A stretch of DNA of 64,000 bases. Origin: CAVUFH01 sp963740835 (GTDB lineage: Bacteria; Actinomycetota; Acidimicrobiia; IMCC26256; PALSA-610). The DNA is taken from the NCBI GenBank assembly GCA_963740835.1, contig CAVUFH010000007.1, positions 744,001 through 808,000 of the forward strand. The letters are read 5' to 3'. The notes beneath the pieces are model-generated. The model was not told the DNA's origin. It did not search any database and saw nothing but the letters and a program-made list of their open reading frames with translations. Of this stretch, positions 1-9,180 are shown piece after piece (position 1 is the stretch's first letter; every line of letters begins with the position of its first letter). Made by a program: the position numbers and the translations under genes.

Positions 1-224
1 GTCCGATACCAAGCGGCGCCGACCGGTCCGTCTTGTTCGGCAACCAGTCCATAGTCACCTGGCCTCGGCCATCCAGCGAGGTACTTCGCGTACTTCGGAT
101 CGGCGAGCACCTGGGCGCCAGACGGTGTCGGCTTGTCGGGGCGCCAGACGGCGGACTCGCCAAGCATCGTGGCGAGAAAGGCGAAGTCCTCAGCTCCGGC
201 CGGGCGACACCGAACGTCCTGCAC
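1..224 (-). CDS. GNAT family N-acetyltransferase, N-terminal part (cut by window edge)
   Basis: A minus-strand frame stays open from a GTG at 224 to the window edge, about 74 codons. It reads RPAGAEDFAFLATML near the start, then WRPDKPTPS and, at the edge, LVAEQDGPVGAAWYR. This matches the beta1-alpha1-alpha2-beta2 half of GNAT acetyltransferases, which move an acetyl group from acetyl-CoA to an amine. The acetyl-CoA-binding half lies outside the window, so no substrate can be given. The frame is open further upstream, so GTG 224 is only the start that best fits the family; no clear ribosome site helps. Third positions are mostly G or C, as in the neighbours. Confidence 0.7.
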   Translation of the reverse strand, partial: MQDVRCRPAGAEDFAFLATMLGESAVWRPDKPTPSGAQVLADPKYAKYLAGWPRPGDYGLVAEQDGPVGAAWYR

Positions 225-268
225 TTCGTCAGTCTTCCAGCAGCTCGCGGCTTGCGTTTCGTCACGTA

Positions 269-304
269 CCAATTCTATGACGGGTCCCAATTCTATGACG
301 GGTC
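269..304. repeat. Two perfect tandem copies of an 18-bp unit
   Basis: Positions 269-286 and 287-304 are identical (unit CCAATTCTATGACGGGTC). The pair lies between the start of the partial GNAT gene and the end of the VOC gene, in DNA that is less GC-rich than its surroundings. I see no coding role. It is upstream of the GNAT start on the minus strand and could touch its promoter. Confidence 0.85.
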
Positions 305-355
305 GGTACAGCCGCCGATCTCAAACTGAGCCGCTACCGAACGGGCATCGCTGAC

Positions 356-1123
356 TTACGCCGTCGGCTCGCTCTTGATGACGCCGAACACCGCGCCCTG
401 CGGATCGCTCAGCACCGCGAAGCGTCCGGGCTGGATGTCCATGGGTTCGGACAACACGGACGCACCAAGCTCCTTCGCCTGGGCGACCGTCGCGTCGGTG
501 TCGGCGACCTCGAAGTAGACGAGCCAGTTCGGCGGCTCGCTCGGCATCGACGGCTTCATCGCACCCGCGATCGGGACGCCGTCGTGCATGAAGATCGTGT
601 AGTCCATCTCCTCGGCGGCTTCGGCTTCCCAGCCGAGCACGCCGGCGTAGAACGCGGCGGCTGCGTCGACGTCCGGCGTGTGCAGCTCGTTCCACGTGTA
701 CGCGCCGGGCTCGTTCACCACTTCCGATCCGATGCGGTTCTTCGGCTGCCAGAACGCGATCGGCGCGCCGGTCGGATCCGCGACCACCGCCATGCGACCC
801 GCGTCCCCGACCTCCATCGGGGGCATGAAGACCTTGCCGCCCGCGTCCGGCACCCGGGCCGTGATCCCGTCGATGTCGGCAGTGGTGACGTACGAGTTCC
901 AGTGCGGTGGCGCGCCTTGCTGCGGCGGCAGCGGCGCGATCGCGGCGGCGTCCTTGTCGCGGAGCCGGGCGATGGAGTACACGCCTCCGGGTCCGGGCAT
1001 CGGCATGTCGTCGTACGCCCAGCCGAACAGCGCGCCATAGAAGCGCTTCGCGCCGTCCTGGTCCGAGGTCTGGAGATCCACCCAACTCGGGATTCCCGTT
1101 GCGTATTCGGTCCGATCCGGCAT
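356..1123 (-). CDS. VOC family protein with two glyoxalase/bleomycin-resistance modules
   Basis: The 255-residue protein has two vicinal-oxygen-chelate modules, roughly residues 8-120 and 135-250. Each begins with a W-x-[DE]-L-x-T pattern followed by an AxxFYxxxFGW/LGW-type helix and ends with FxVLxDPxGA or a similar strand. Such tandem-module proteins are usually cytosolic; members bind metals or small hydrophobic ligands, and many are annotated only as glyoxalase-like. The metal ligands are not obvious, so enzymatic activity is uncertain. I chose ATG 1123 because the first module begins about ten residues later; the frame extends upstream to 1276 but that part is arginine-rich and not protein-like. 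It is followed in the same direction by the partial GNAT gene. Confidence 0.85.
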   Translation of the reverse strand: MPDRTEYATGIPSWVDLQTSDQDGAKRFYGALFGWAYDDMPMPGPGGVYSIARLRDKDAAAIAPLPPQQGAPPHWNSYVTTADIDGITARVPDAGGKVFMPPMEVGDAGRMAVVADPTGAPIAFWQPKNRIGSEVVNEPGAYTWNELHTPDVDAAAAFYAGVLGWEAEAAEEMDYTIFMHDGVPIAGAMKPSMPSEPPNWLVYFEVADTDATVAQAKELGASVLSEPMDIQPGRFAVLSDPQGAVFGVIKSEPTA

Positions 1124-1187
1124 CACGACTCCTTCGTGTCGTTCGAGTCCCCTGCCGGATCGGACCGTACCGCGAGTTGCCCGCCCG

Positions 1188-1826
1188 CTAATCGGTGGTG
1201 GTGCCCGTCGCGTGCTGCTGCAGCCGCGGCCCGCCCTCGTTGACGAACTTCGTGATGCGCTCCTTGACCGGCGCAACCATCGCGTCGATGACGGTGTTCA
1301 CATCGACGCCCTTCTCCTGGGCGACCTGCGCGATCGTCTTGCCGGACTTCAACTCCTGCGCGAGCGCACTCGGCTCCATGCCGAGCGCCTGGGCCGCCGA
1401 GTCGAGCTCGGTGCGCACCGCGTGCCGGACGCGCGGGTGACGCGTGCCGTTGCCGTCCCGGCCCTCGTTCACGAACTTCGTGATCGCTTCCTTGGCCTTG
1501 GCTTCGTCGCGACCGTTCGCCACGGCCTTGGCGACCATCGCGTCGACAACGGTGTTCACGTCGACGCCCTTGTCCTTGGCGATGTCTGCGATCGTCTTGC
1601 CGTCCTTCAAGTCCTTGGCCAGATCCTTGACGCTGATGCCGAGGGCATCGGCCGCGGCCGCGAGGGCGCCCGACCGCGCCGGCGCCGCGGTCGCGGCCGG
1701 CACGGATTGCGAGGACGGGGTCTCCGACGCACCCGAGAGTGCGGGAACCCCGATGAGTGCCCCGCCGACGCCGCCGGCGGCAACTGCCGCGGCCACGACG
1801 AGAGGGGCGAAGAACTTCCGTGACAT
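1188..1826 (-). CDS. Secreted protein with two internal repeats, function unknown
   Basis: The 212-residue protein starts MSRKFFAPLVVAAAVAAGG, a Sec-type signal peptide, followed by an Ala/Pro/Ser-rich linker. Two copies of a helical repeat follow, about residues 55-120 and 140-195. Each has ALG(I/M)xxxxLAxxLKxGKTIAxxAxxKGVDVNTV(V/I)DAMVA and ends in ITKFVNEG. Repeats with this LAxxLxxGxSLAxIA pattern occur in many secreted actinobacterial proteins of unknown role. GGGAG lies about ten bases before ATG 1826, so the start is well supported. It is divergent from the response regulator at 2027, with 200 bp between them. Confidence 0.85.
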   Translation of the reverse strand: MSRKFFAPLVVAAAVAAGGVGGALIGVPALSGASETPSSQSVPAATAAPARSGALAAAADALGISVKDLAKDLKDGKTIADIAKDKGVDVNTVVDAMVAKAVANGRDEAKAKEAITKFVNEGRDGNGTRHPRVRHAVRTELDSAAQALGMEPSALAQELKSGKTIAQVAQEKGVDVNTVIDAMVAPVKERITKFVNEGGPRLQQHATGTTTD

Positions 1827-2026
1827 GGTGGTCAACTCCCTTTGGCTTGCTCGATCCTGCATTGCGCCCGGTTTCGGGCCCTGCGTTTCGCCCGTGTCGG
1901 GCAACGAACAGAGCATCGGTCCGGTTCCTGGCAGGAGCCTGGGGAACGCACCGAAACGCGGAAGTTTTCTTCGGCACAGCGATCCCACAGGCTTTCCACA
2001 GCGACCCGTGCGACGATCACCTTCAT

Positions 2027-2719
2027 ATGCAGACCGACGCGCGGATCCTCGTCGTGGACGACGAGCCGAACATCACCGACCTCGTCGCCACCGCGTTGCG
2101 CTACGAGGGTTTCGAAGTCGCAGTCGCGGGCACCGGCAGCGAGGCGATCCGGGAAGCGGCGACGTTCCGGCCCGATCTCCTCGTCCTCGACGTCATGCTC
2201 CCCGACCGCAACGGGTTCGAACTGTTGAGCCGACTCCGTGCCGATCAGGTCAAGCTCCCGGTCGTGTTCCTCACCGCGCGGGACTCCACCGAGGACAAGA
2301 TCAAGGGCCTCACGGTCGGCGGCGACGACTATGTCACCAAGCCGTTCAGCCTGGAGGAACTGCTCGCTCGCGTTCGTGCGGTGTTGCGCCGCGCCCAACC
2401 GGAGAAGACCACCGCGCGGATCACCTTCGCAGACCTCGAGCTCGACGACGACACGCACGAGGTGTGGCGAGGACGTGAACGCATCGAGCTGACGCCGACC
2501 GAGTACAAGCTGCTGCGGTATCTGATGCACAACGCCCGGCGCGTGCTCTCCAAGGCACAGATCCTCGATCACGTGTGGGAGTACGACTTCGACGGCGACG
2601 CCAACGTGGTCGAGACGTACGTCTCCTACTTGCGCAAGAAGCTCGACCCGCACGGACCACCACTGATCCACACCGTGCGAGGCGTCGGCTACAGCCTGCG
2701 GCTGCCGCCGGAGGACTGA
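2027..2719 (+). CDS. OmpR/PhoB-family response regulator
   Basis: The 230-residue protein has an N-terminal receiver domain and a C-terminal winged helix. Receiver residues are visible: D11-D12, the phospho-acceptor D55 in LLVLDVMLPD, T82 in FLTARD and K104 in YVTKPF. The effector half contains LTPTEYKLLRYLMHNARRVL and ends with RKKLD...IHTVRGVGYSL, typical of OmpR regulators that bind tandem direct repeats as dimers. It lies two bases upstream of the histidine kinase, so the pair is an operon. The family member (TcrA/PrrA/MprA-like) cannot be fixed from sequence alone. No strong ribosome site precedes ATG 2027, but the receiver begins only a few residues later. Confidence 0.95.
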   Translation: MQTDARILVVDDEPNITDLVATALRYEGFEVAVAGTGSEAIREAATFRPDLLVLDVMLPDRNGFELLSRLRADQVKLPVVFLTARDSTEDKIKGLTVGGDDYVTKPFSLEELLARVRAVLRRAQPEKTTARITFADLELDDDTHEVWRGRERIELTPTEYKLLRYLMHNARRVLSKAQILDHVWEYDFDGDANVVETYVSYLRKKLDPHGPPLIHTVRGVGYSLRLPPED

Positions 2720-2721
2720 GC

Positions 2722-4068
<1,347 letters not shown>

Positions 4069-5073
4069 TCAGTCGACTTTGATCGCGAGCTTGCCGAGGT
4101 GGTCACCGGTGAAGAGGCGGACGAGCGCTTCCGGCGCGTGGTCGATGCCGTCGAAGACGTGTTCGCGGTGTTTGATGCTGCCATCGGCGACCCAGGCCGC
4201 GAGCTGTGCCGCGCCTTCCGCGTAGGAGTCCCAATGATCGAGCGTGTTGAACCCCTCCATGCGAGCGCGCTTGCCCATGACGTACTTGAGGTTGCGCAAC
4301 GGTGGCGGCGGACCTTCGAGGTTGTAGGTCGAGATGTCGCCGCACAACACGACGCGACCGCGGTTCGCCAGCCGGCGTAGCACCGTGTCGAGCAGCTCGC
4401 CGCCGACGTTGTCGAAGAAGACGTTCACGCCTTGCGGCGCGAGCTCCTTGAGACGGGCGGCGACGGCTTCGGACTTGTAGTCGATGCACGCGTCGAAACC
4501 GAGCTCCTCCACGACCCACTTGCACTTGGTCGGGCCGCCTGCGATGCCGATGACGGTCGCACCGCGCAGCTTGGCGATCTGGCCCGCGACGGAACCGACA
4601 CCGCCCGCGGCTGCGGACACCACGAACGTCTCGCCCGGCGCGGGCCGGGCGACCTCGGTGACGCCGAGGTACGCGGTGAGACCGACGTGACCCATCACGT
4701 TGAGCGTGTCGAGCAGCTCGACGTTCTCGTCGACGACGGTCACGGGAAGGAACTCGTCGGCTGCGAGCACGCGGTACTGCTGCCAACCGACCATCGCCAT
4801 GATGGCGCGACCGAGCGGGAACTTCTCCACGTCGTTGGTCGCGATCACGACACCGACACCGTTCGAGCGGATGGGCTCGCCGATCTGGACGCCGGGCAGG
4901 TAGTTGCCGCGCTCGTCGAGCCAGCCGCGGATCGTGGGGTCGATGCCGACGTACTTGACCGCGAGGAGCGCTTCGCCCGGTCCGAGCTCGGGCACCGGTC
5001 GCTCGACGATTTCGAAGCAGTCTTTGCTGACCAGTCCCTGCGGGCGGGCGCGCAGCACGACTTGGCGGTTCAT
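4069..5073 (-). CDS. NADP-dependent oxidoreductase, MDR superfamily (prostaglandin reductase/CurA type)
   Basis: The protein of 334 residues is a zinc-free medium-chain dehydrogenase/reductase. Visible marks are the N-terminal catalytic-fold segment with GIDPTIRGWL, the GLTAYLG helix before the cofactor domain, and the nucleotide-binding loop AAAGGVGSVAGQIAKL followed by GIAGG. A FFDNVGGE segment and the C-terminal GKLAIKVD strand are typical of the family that reduces alpha,beta-unsaturated ketones and aldehydes with NADPH. No structural zinc cysteines are present. ATG 5073 and GTG 5076 are both possible starts; GGAAG just upstream fits neither ideally. It is convergent with the sensor kinase and divergent from the APH gene. 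Confidence 0.9.
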   Translation of the reverse strand: MNRQVVLRARPQGLVSKDCFEIVERPVPELGPGEALLAVKYVGIDPTIRGWLDERGNYLPGVQIGEPIRSNGVGVVIATNDVEKFPLGRAIMAMVGWQQYRVLAADEFLPVTVVDENVELLDTLNVMGHVGLTAYLGVTEVARPAPGETFVVSAAAGGVGSVAGQIAKLRGATVIGIAGGPTKCKWVVEELGFDACIDYKSEAVAARLKELAPQGVNVFFDNVGGELLDTVLRRLANRGRVVLCGDISTYNLEGPPPPLRNLKYVMGKRARMEGFNTLDHWDSYAEGAAQLAAWVADGSIKHREHVFDGIDHAPEALVRLFTGDHLGKLAIKVD

Positions 5074-5096
5074 CACTTCCGGAGTTTGGCACGGCG

Positions 5097-5102
5097 TACG
5101 CT
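5097..5102 (+). promoter_or_regulatory. -10 element (TACGCT) close to the APH start
   Basis: TACGCT ends nine bases before ATG 5112 and no Shine-Dalgarno precedes the start. The layout suggests a leaderless or almost leaderless mRNA. Confidence 0.4.
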
Positions 5103-5111
5103 CCGACTCCC

Positions 5112-6171
5112 ATGAGCGACATCACCGCCCCGCTCGAGGTCGACGAGCTGACCGCCGAGTGGTTCTCCGCCGCGTTGAAGGCGGACGTACAGCGCGTCGA
5201 GGTGCTCGATCGCCACTCGGGCACGACCGGACGAGCTCGCATCGCGCTGTCGGGTGCGCCGTCCGTGCCGCCAACGGTGTTCGTCAAACTCCCGCCGTTC
5301 GACGCCGCGCAACGCGTCTTCGTGAACAACGTCGGGATGGGCGTGACCGAAGCTCGGTTCTTCTGCGAACTCGCGGGCGAGGTCGGCGTGCGCGTCCCGA
5401 AACCGCTGTTCGCGACGTACTCCGGAGACGACCGCTACATCATGGTGTTCGAGGACCTCGAGGCCGCGGGTTGCCGGTTCCCGTCGGCCGACGATCCCGA
5501 CATCGAGTTCCGCGCGCGCGACATCATCGACCAGCTCGCCGTTGCTCCACTCGCGGTACTGGGAGTCGCCTCGCTTCGAGGAAGGTGGCGATCTGGCATG
5601 GATCGCACCCAAGTCGACGGGGCGAGGCGACGGGGGTGCGCAGTTCGTGCGCATGGCCGTCGACGGCTACACCGACCGGCTCCCCGACGGTTTCCTGCCG
5701 CTCGCCGAGCTCTACATCGAACGCTCGCGCGACGTCATGCAGCTGTACCGCGACGGACCGCGCACGCTCGTGCACGGCGATCCGCACTTCGGCAACCTCT
5801 TCGTGGACGGCGAGCGAACCGGGTTCCTCGATTGGGCGGTGATCGCCCGCGCGCCGGGCTTGCGCGATGTGGCGTACGTGCTGTGCAACTCCGTCCCGAT
5901 TGACATCCGCCGGGCGCAGGAACAGGATCTCGTCGCGCGTTACTGCGAGCGTCTCGGCGAGCACGGCATCGACCTCGACTTCGACACGGCGTGGGAGCTG
6001 TACCGCGTGTTCGCCGTGTACTCGTGGGTGTCGGCGACGTGCACACTCGGGATGGGTTCGAAGTGGCAGCCGGAGCGCATCGGCCTCGCCGGCACCACTC
6101 GTGCCACGGTCGCCGCCGTCGACCTCGACGTCCTCGGCCTGCTGGAGACACGGCTCGGATCGGTCACGTAG
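5112..6171 (+). CDS. APH-family phosphotransferase / ecdysteroid-kinase-like protein (frameshift near 5540)
   Basis: Two overlapping frames make one protein of about 353 residues once two bases are restored at 5537-5542. The first part carries the ATP-lobe features VFVKLPPF and YIMVFEDLEA. The second has the catalytic loop LVHGDPHFGNLFVDG and the metal-binding FLDWAVIARAPGLRDVAY. This is the aminoglycoside-phosphotransferase/kinase fold; relatives of this length phosphorylate small alcohols and many are annotated as DUF1679/ecdysteroid kinase-like. Substrate is unknown. The frame break follows DIIDQLA and resumes at LLHSRYWES, with no sequence missing beyond one codon. All key residues are intact, so a sequence error is more likely than decay. 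Confidence 0.8.
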
Positions 6172-6197
6172 TCTCCGACCAGGCCCTCCCCTCGCTC

Positions 6198-6203
6198 AAG
6201 GAG
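6198..6203 (+). promoter_or_regulatory. Ribosome binding site of the glutathione peroxidase gene
   Basis: AAGGAG lies six bases before ATG 6210 and fixes that start. Confidence 0.7.
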
Positions 6204-6209
6204 CCACCG

Positions 6210-6701
6210 ATGTCTCTTTACGACACTCCGATCGCCACGCTCGACGGGCAGGGCGGCGCGCTCGCCGGCCAGAAGGGCGACGTCACCCTGCTCGTGAACG
6301 TCGCGTCGTTCTGCGGACTCACACCGCAGTACACCGGACTCGAGGCACTGCAGCAAAAGTACGTCGACAAGGGCTTCTCGGTGATCGGGCTCCCGTGCAA
6401 CCAGTTCGGCGCGCAGGAACCGGGGACGCCCGAAGAGATCGCGACGTTCTGCAGCACCAACTACAACGTGTCGTTCCCGCTCACCGAGAAGATCGAGGTG
6501 AACGGTGACGGTCGCCACCCCCTGTACCAGGAGCTCACGCAGCAGGCCGACGCCGAGGGCCACACGGGCGACATCCGCTGGAACTTCGAGAAGTTCCTCG
6601 TGAACCGCGACGGCGAAGTCGTCGCGCGCTTCTCGCCGGTCGTCGAGCCGGAGGCGGCCGAGATCACCGAGGCGATCGAGAAGGAACTGGCCGCGGGGTG
6701 A
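6210..6701 (+). CDS. Glutathione peroxidase family protein, cysteine form
   Basis: The 163-residue cytosolic protein reduces hydroperoxides; most bacterial members use thioredoxin rather than glutathione. The peroxidatic residue is Cys35 in NVASFCGLTPQY, not selenocysteine. The tetrad partners are seen in LPCNQFGAQEPGT (Gln, and the Cys of this loop) and RWNFEKFLVNRDG (Trp, Asn). AAGGAG supports the start. Its 3' end overlaps the convergent tag gene by 38 bp, and a GC-rich hairpin follows the stop at 6706-6730. Confidence 0.93.
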   Translation: MSLYDTPIATLDGQGGALAGQKGDVTLLVNVASFCGLTPQYTGLEALQQKYVDKGFSVIGLPCNQFGAQEPGTPEEIATFCSTNYNVSFPLTEKIEVNGDGRHPLYQELTQQADAEGHTGDIRWNFEKFLVNRDGEVVARFSPVVEPEAAEITEAIEKELAAG

Positions 6702-7299
6702 CCTTGCGCGCCGCCTCGCACGCGGCGCGCGCATCACAGCTGGCGAAGTGGTCGTTCACGATCCCGAGTGACTGCATCGCAGCGTAGACCGTCGTCGGGC
6801 CGACGAACCGGAACCCGATCGCGAGCAGCGCCTTCGAACACGCCTTCGACTCGGGGGCCGTCGCGGGGATGTCGCCGAACGCGCGCGGGGTTTTGCGCCG
6901 ACCCTGCGGTTCGAACGACCAAACGAGCGCCGCGAGCGATCCGTACTCCTCTTGCGCGACCAACGTCGCGCGCGCGTTGGCGATCGTCGCTTCGATCTTG
7001 CCCCGGTGCCGCACGATCCCCGCATCCTGCAGCAGCCGCCGCACGTCCTTCTCCGTGAACCGTGCGACGCGCGCGACATCGAAACCCTTGAAGGCGGCGC
7101 GGAAGTTCTCGCGCTTGCGGAGGATCGTGAGCCACGACAACCCGGACTGGAACCCTTCGAGGCAGAGCTTCTCGTACACGCGGGTGTCGTCCATGACCGG
7201 ACGACCCCATTCGTCATCGTGGTACGCGGCGTAGTCCGGCGTGCTCGCGCCCCATGCGCAGCGGCGAACGCCGTCGGTTCCTTTCACCACACCGGCCAT
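6664..7299 (-). CDS. tag: DNA-3-methyladenine glycosylase I
   Basis: The 211-residue enzyme removes 3-methyladenine from alkylated DNA in base excision repair. The zinc site is recognisable: Cys14 in RRCAWG, His27 in AYHDDEWGRP, and the C-terminal His and Cys in NDHFASC. The catalytic Glu and helix-hairpin-helix-type core are seen in LCLEGFQSGLSWLTILRKR. The tail beyond the zinc cysteine (about 25 residues) runs antisense into the end of the peroxidase gene. A -10 element sits nine bases upstream of ATG 7299, overlapping the promoter region of the divergent SDR gene. Confidence 0.93.
   Translation of the reverse strand: MAGVVKGTDGVRRCAWGASTPDYAAYHDDEWGRPVMDDTRVYEKLCLEGFQSGLSWLTILRKRENFRAAFKGFDVARVARFTEKDVRRLLQDAGIVRHRGKIEATIANARATLVAQEEYGSLAALVWSFEPQGRRKTPRAFGDIPATAPESKACSKALLAIGFRFVGPTTVYAAMQSLGIVNDHFASCDARAACEAARKVTPRPVPSRSPR
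6706..6730. terminator. GC-rich hairpin after the glutathione peroxidase stop
   Basis: GCGCGCCGC (6706-6714) and GCGGCGCGC (6722-6730) pair over nine bases with a 7-base loop, starting five bases after the TGA. It also encodes the alanine/arginine-rich C-terminus of the convergent tag gene. No U tract follows. Confidence 0.4.
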
Positions 7300-7308
7300 G
7301 AGGCGACG

Positions 7309-7318
7309 ACGCTAGCGT
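7309..7318. promoter_or_regulatory. Palindromic ACGCTAGCGT: possible shared -10 for two divergent genes
   Basis: The 10-bp palindrome contains TAGCGT on both strands. On the minus strand it ends nine bases before the tag start (7299). On the plus strand it lies about 30 bases before the SDR start, which has its own ribosome site. Confidence 0.4.
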
Positions 7319-7335
7319 TCGACCCGGTCCCGCCC

Positions 7336-7342
7336 GGAGGAG
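7336..7342 (+). promoter_or_regulatory. Ribosome binding site of the SDR gene at 7349
   Basis: GGAGGAG lies six bases before GTG 7349, which decides for this GTG start. Confidence 0.75.
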
Positions 7343-7348
7343 TGCATC

Positions 7349-8137
7349 GTGATCCTCGATCGTTTCCGACTCGACGGCCGGGTCGCCATCGTCACCGGCG
7401 CGGGCAAGGGTATCGGCGCAGGCATCGCGGTCGGCCTCGCCGAAGCCGGCGCCGATGTCGTCTGTGCCGCCCGCACCGAGGCCGACATCGAAGCCACCGC
7501 CGCCGCGGTCGGTGTGCGCGGTCGCCGGGGCCTGGCGGTGCGCACCGACGTGACCGTCACCGACGACCTGCACCACCTCGTCGACACGACGATCAGCGAG
7601 TTCGGCCGGCTCGACATTCTGGTGAACAACGCGGGCGGCTGGCTCCCTCGCGCGGTGCTCGAAACGAGCGAGCGCGCGTTCGAAGCCGCACTGCGGTTCA
7701 ACGTCACCACCGCGTTCCTGCTCACGCAGGCGGCCGTGCCGCACCTCGCCGCCCAAGGCGAAGGTGCGGTCGTCAACATCTCGTCGCGCTCGGCGAGCAT
7801 GGTGCAGCCGGTGTTCGTCGCGTACGCGACCGCGAAGGCTGCGCTGTCGATGATGACGCGCGCGCTCGCGCCCGAGCTCGCGCCGAAGGTGCGCGTCAAC
7901 GCGATCGAAGTCGGCGGAGTCGAGACGGACGCGCTCGCCCAGGTGCTCGCCGATCCCGACACGCGCCGACAGCTCGAGGACAACACGCCGATGCGCCGCG
8001 TCGGTGCGCCCGACGACATCGCGGCCGCGGTCGTTTACCTCGCGTCGCCGGCGTCCTCGTGGGTCACCGGCAAGATCTTCGAGGTCGACGGCGGCGTCGA
8101 GGCGCCCGCCTTCACTGTTCCCTTCGAGCCGCTGTAG
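7349..8137 (+). CDS. SDR family oxidoreductase (classical)
   Basis: The 262-residue Rossmann enzyme has the cofactor motif TGAGKGIGAG near residue 16, the NNAG motif, NISSRSAS carrying the catalytic serine and YATAK with the catalytic Tyr and Lys. The VDGG C-terminal signature is present. Ala-Arg after beta2 (CAARTE) is compatible with NADP(H). Substrate unknown; classical SDRs of this length reduce keto or oxidise hydroxy groups. Its 3' end overlaps the convergent gene at 8112 by 26 bp. Confidence 0.9.
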   Translation: MILDRFRLDGRVAIVTGAGKGIGAGIAVGLAEAGADVVCAARTEADIEATAAAVGVRGRRGLAVRTDVTVTDDLHHLVDTTISEFGRLDILVNNAGGWLPRAVLETSERAFEAALRFNVTTAFLLTQAAVPHLAAQGEGAVVNISSRSASMVQPVFVAYATAKAALSMMTRALAPELAPKVRVNAIEVGGVETDALAQVLADPDTRRQLEDNTPMRRVGAPDDIAAAVVYLASPASSWVTGKIFEVDGGVEAPAFTVPFEPL

Positions 8138-9164
8138 CGCGGCCGGCGATGATCGGGAGGTCGAGGTAGGTCTTGATCCCCGGCTCGGCCGCGACCACAT
8201 ACGGAATCGCGTTCACGCAGTGCATCGCCGGCCCGGTGAGCCCGATCTCCGCGTGCTCACCGATCACGGGCGGATGCAGGCCGTGGAACGTGACCGCGAG
8301 CGGCGGATCGGCGTCGAATTCGACCTCGAAGCGCTGCTCGCCGAGCGTCCAGGGCGGGTCGAGGTCCGCTTCGCCCATCAACCAGTTCACCCGCACGGTG
8401 ATGACCGGCGCGCCGTCGACCGTGCCTTCCCACGTGAAGCGCTGCGCGGCGACCGTGCCCGCGTCGATCACACCGACGGGCGTGTCGAGCGGCTTGGTCG
8501 CGACTGCCATCTCGTGGCGGGCCGACATCTCGGGATCGAGTGCGAAGCCGAGCTCGGCCGCGATCATGTCGATCGACTGCATGAAGCCGTCGCCGAGCAC
8601 CTTCAGCATCGGGCTCGCCTTGGCGGTTTCGGGGTCCTTGCCGAACAGCATGATCTCGCGCACGACCGTCTCGGTCGGGTAGTTGCGAATGTCCGAGAAC
8701 TCCTCGGCGCGCACGTGGCGGATGTCGCGGCACAACGCGGACAGCGTGAGTGGGAACCGCTCGGTGATGCCACCCGGGTTGATCCCGGTGCCGTGCAGCG
8801 TGACGCCACCGGCCTGGCACGCGGCTTCGAGCGCGACGACGCTCGGCGAATCGGGCGGATATATCCACCCGACGGGTGTGACGATGTTCTTGCCCGACTC
8901 GAGCAACGCAATCACGTCGCGCGTGCTCGCGAGCACGGGCGAGTAGACCACTGCATCAGCATCGATCGCGCAGATCTCCTCGATCGTGCCGACGGCGGTC
9001 ACGCCGATCGGGTCGATCCCGCAGATCTCGCCGACGTCACGGCCGACCTTCCCGGGGCTGTGCACCCAAGCGCCGACGAGCTCGAGCTCGGGGTGGGCGA
9101 GCACACCGAGGATCGCCTCCTGCCCGACGAGACCGGTTGCCCACTGGATCACGCGATAGGTCAT
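8112..9164 (-). CDS. NAD(P)H-dependent dehydrogenase, dihydrodipicolinate-reductase-like (DapB/amine dehydrogenase fold)
   Basis: The protein of about 350 residues opens with a Rossmann strand and loop (YRVIQWATGLVGQEAI). HPELELVGAWVHS, DADAVVYSP and TPVGWIYPP follow, as in the 2,4-diaminopentanoate dehydrogenase-like proteins often annotated dihydrodipicolinate reductase in mycobacteria. A substrate segment HGTGINPGGITERFPL lies near residue 135. Function in such actinobacterial proteins is unproven. ATG 9164 is preferred over ATG 9182 because the Rossmann strand starts two residues later and because the longer start would overlap the divergent gene at 9181. Confidence 0.75.
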   Translation of the reverse strand: MTYRVIQWATGLVGQEAILGVLAHPELELVGAWVHSPGKVGRDVGEICGIDPIGVTAVGTIEEICAIDADAVVYSPVLASTRDVIALLESGKNIVTPVGWIYPPDSPSVVALEAACQAGGVTLHGTGINPGGITERFPLTLSALCRDIRHVRAEEFSDIRNYPTETVVREIMLFGKDPETAKASPMLKVLGDGFMQSIDMIAAELGFALDPEMSARHEMAVATKPLDTPVGVIDAGTVAAQRFTWEGTVDGAPVITVRVNWLMGEADLDPPWTLGEQRFEVEFDADPPLAVTFHGLHPPVIGEHAEIGLTGPAMHCVNAIPYVVAAEPGIKTYLDLPIIAGRATAARREQ

Positions 9165-9180
9165 GCGATGATTCTCCGCC

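Noticed and set aside
33..329. Plus-strand frames across 33-354 as genes
   Set aside because: They are antisense to a minus-strand frame with clear GNAT segments and end in the tandem repeat; the protein sequence is not family-like.
584..1243. Long plus-strand frames opposite the VOC gene
   Set aside because: Shadow frames of GC-rich coding DNA; Arg/His-rich translations without any recognisable domain.
5112..6171. Pseudogene status for the APH gene and the other frameshifted genes
   Set aside because: Catalytic residues and codon bias are intact on both sides of each break, and all breaks share one repair.
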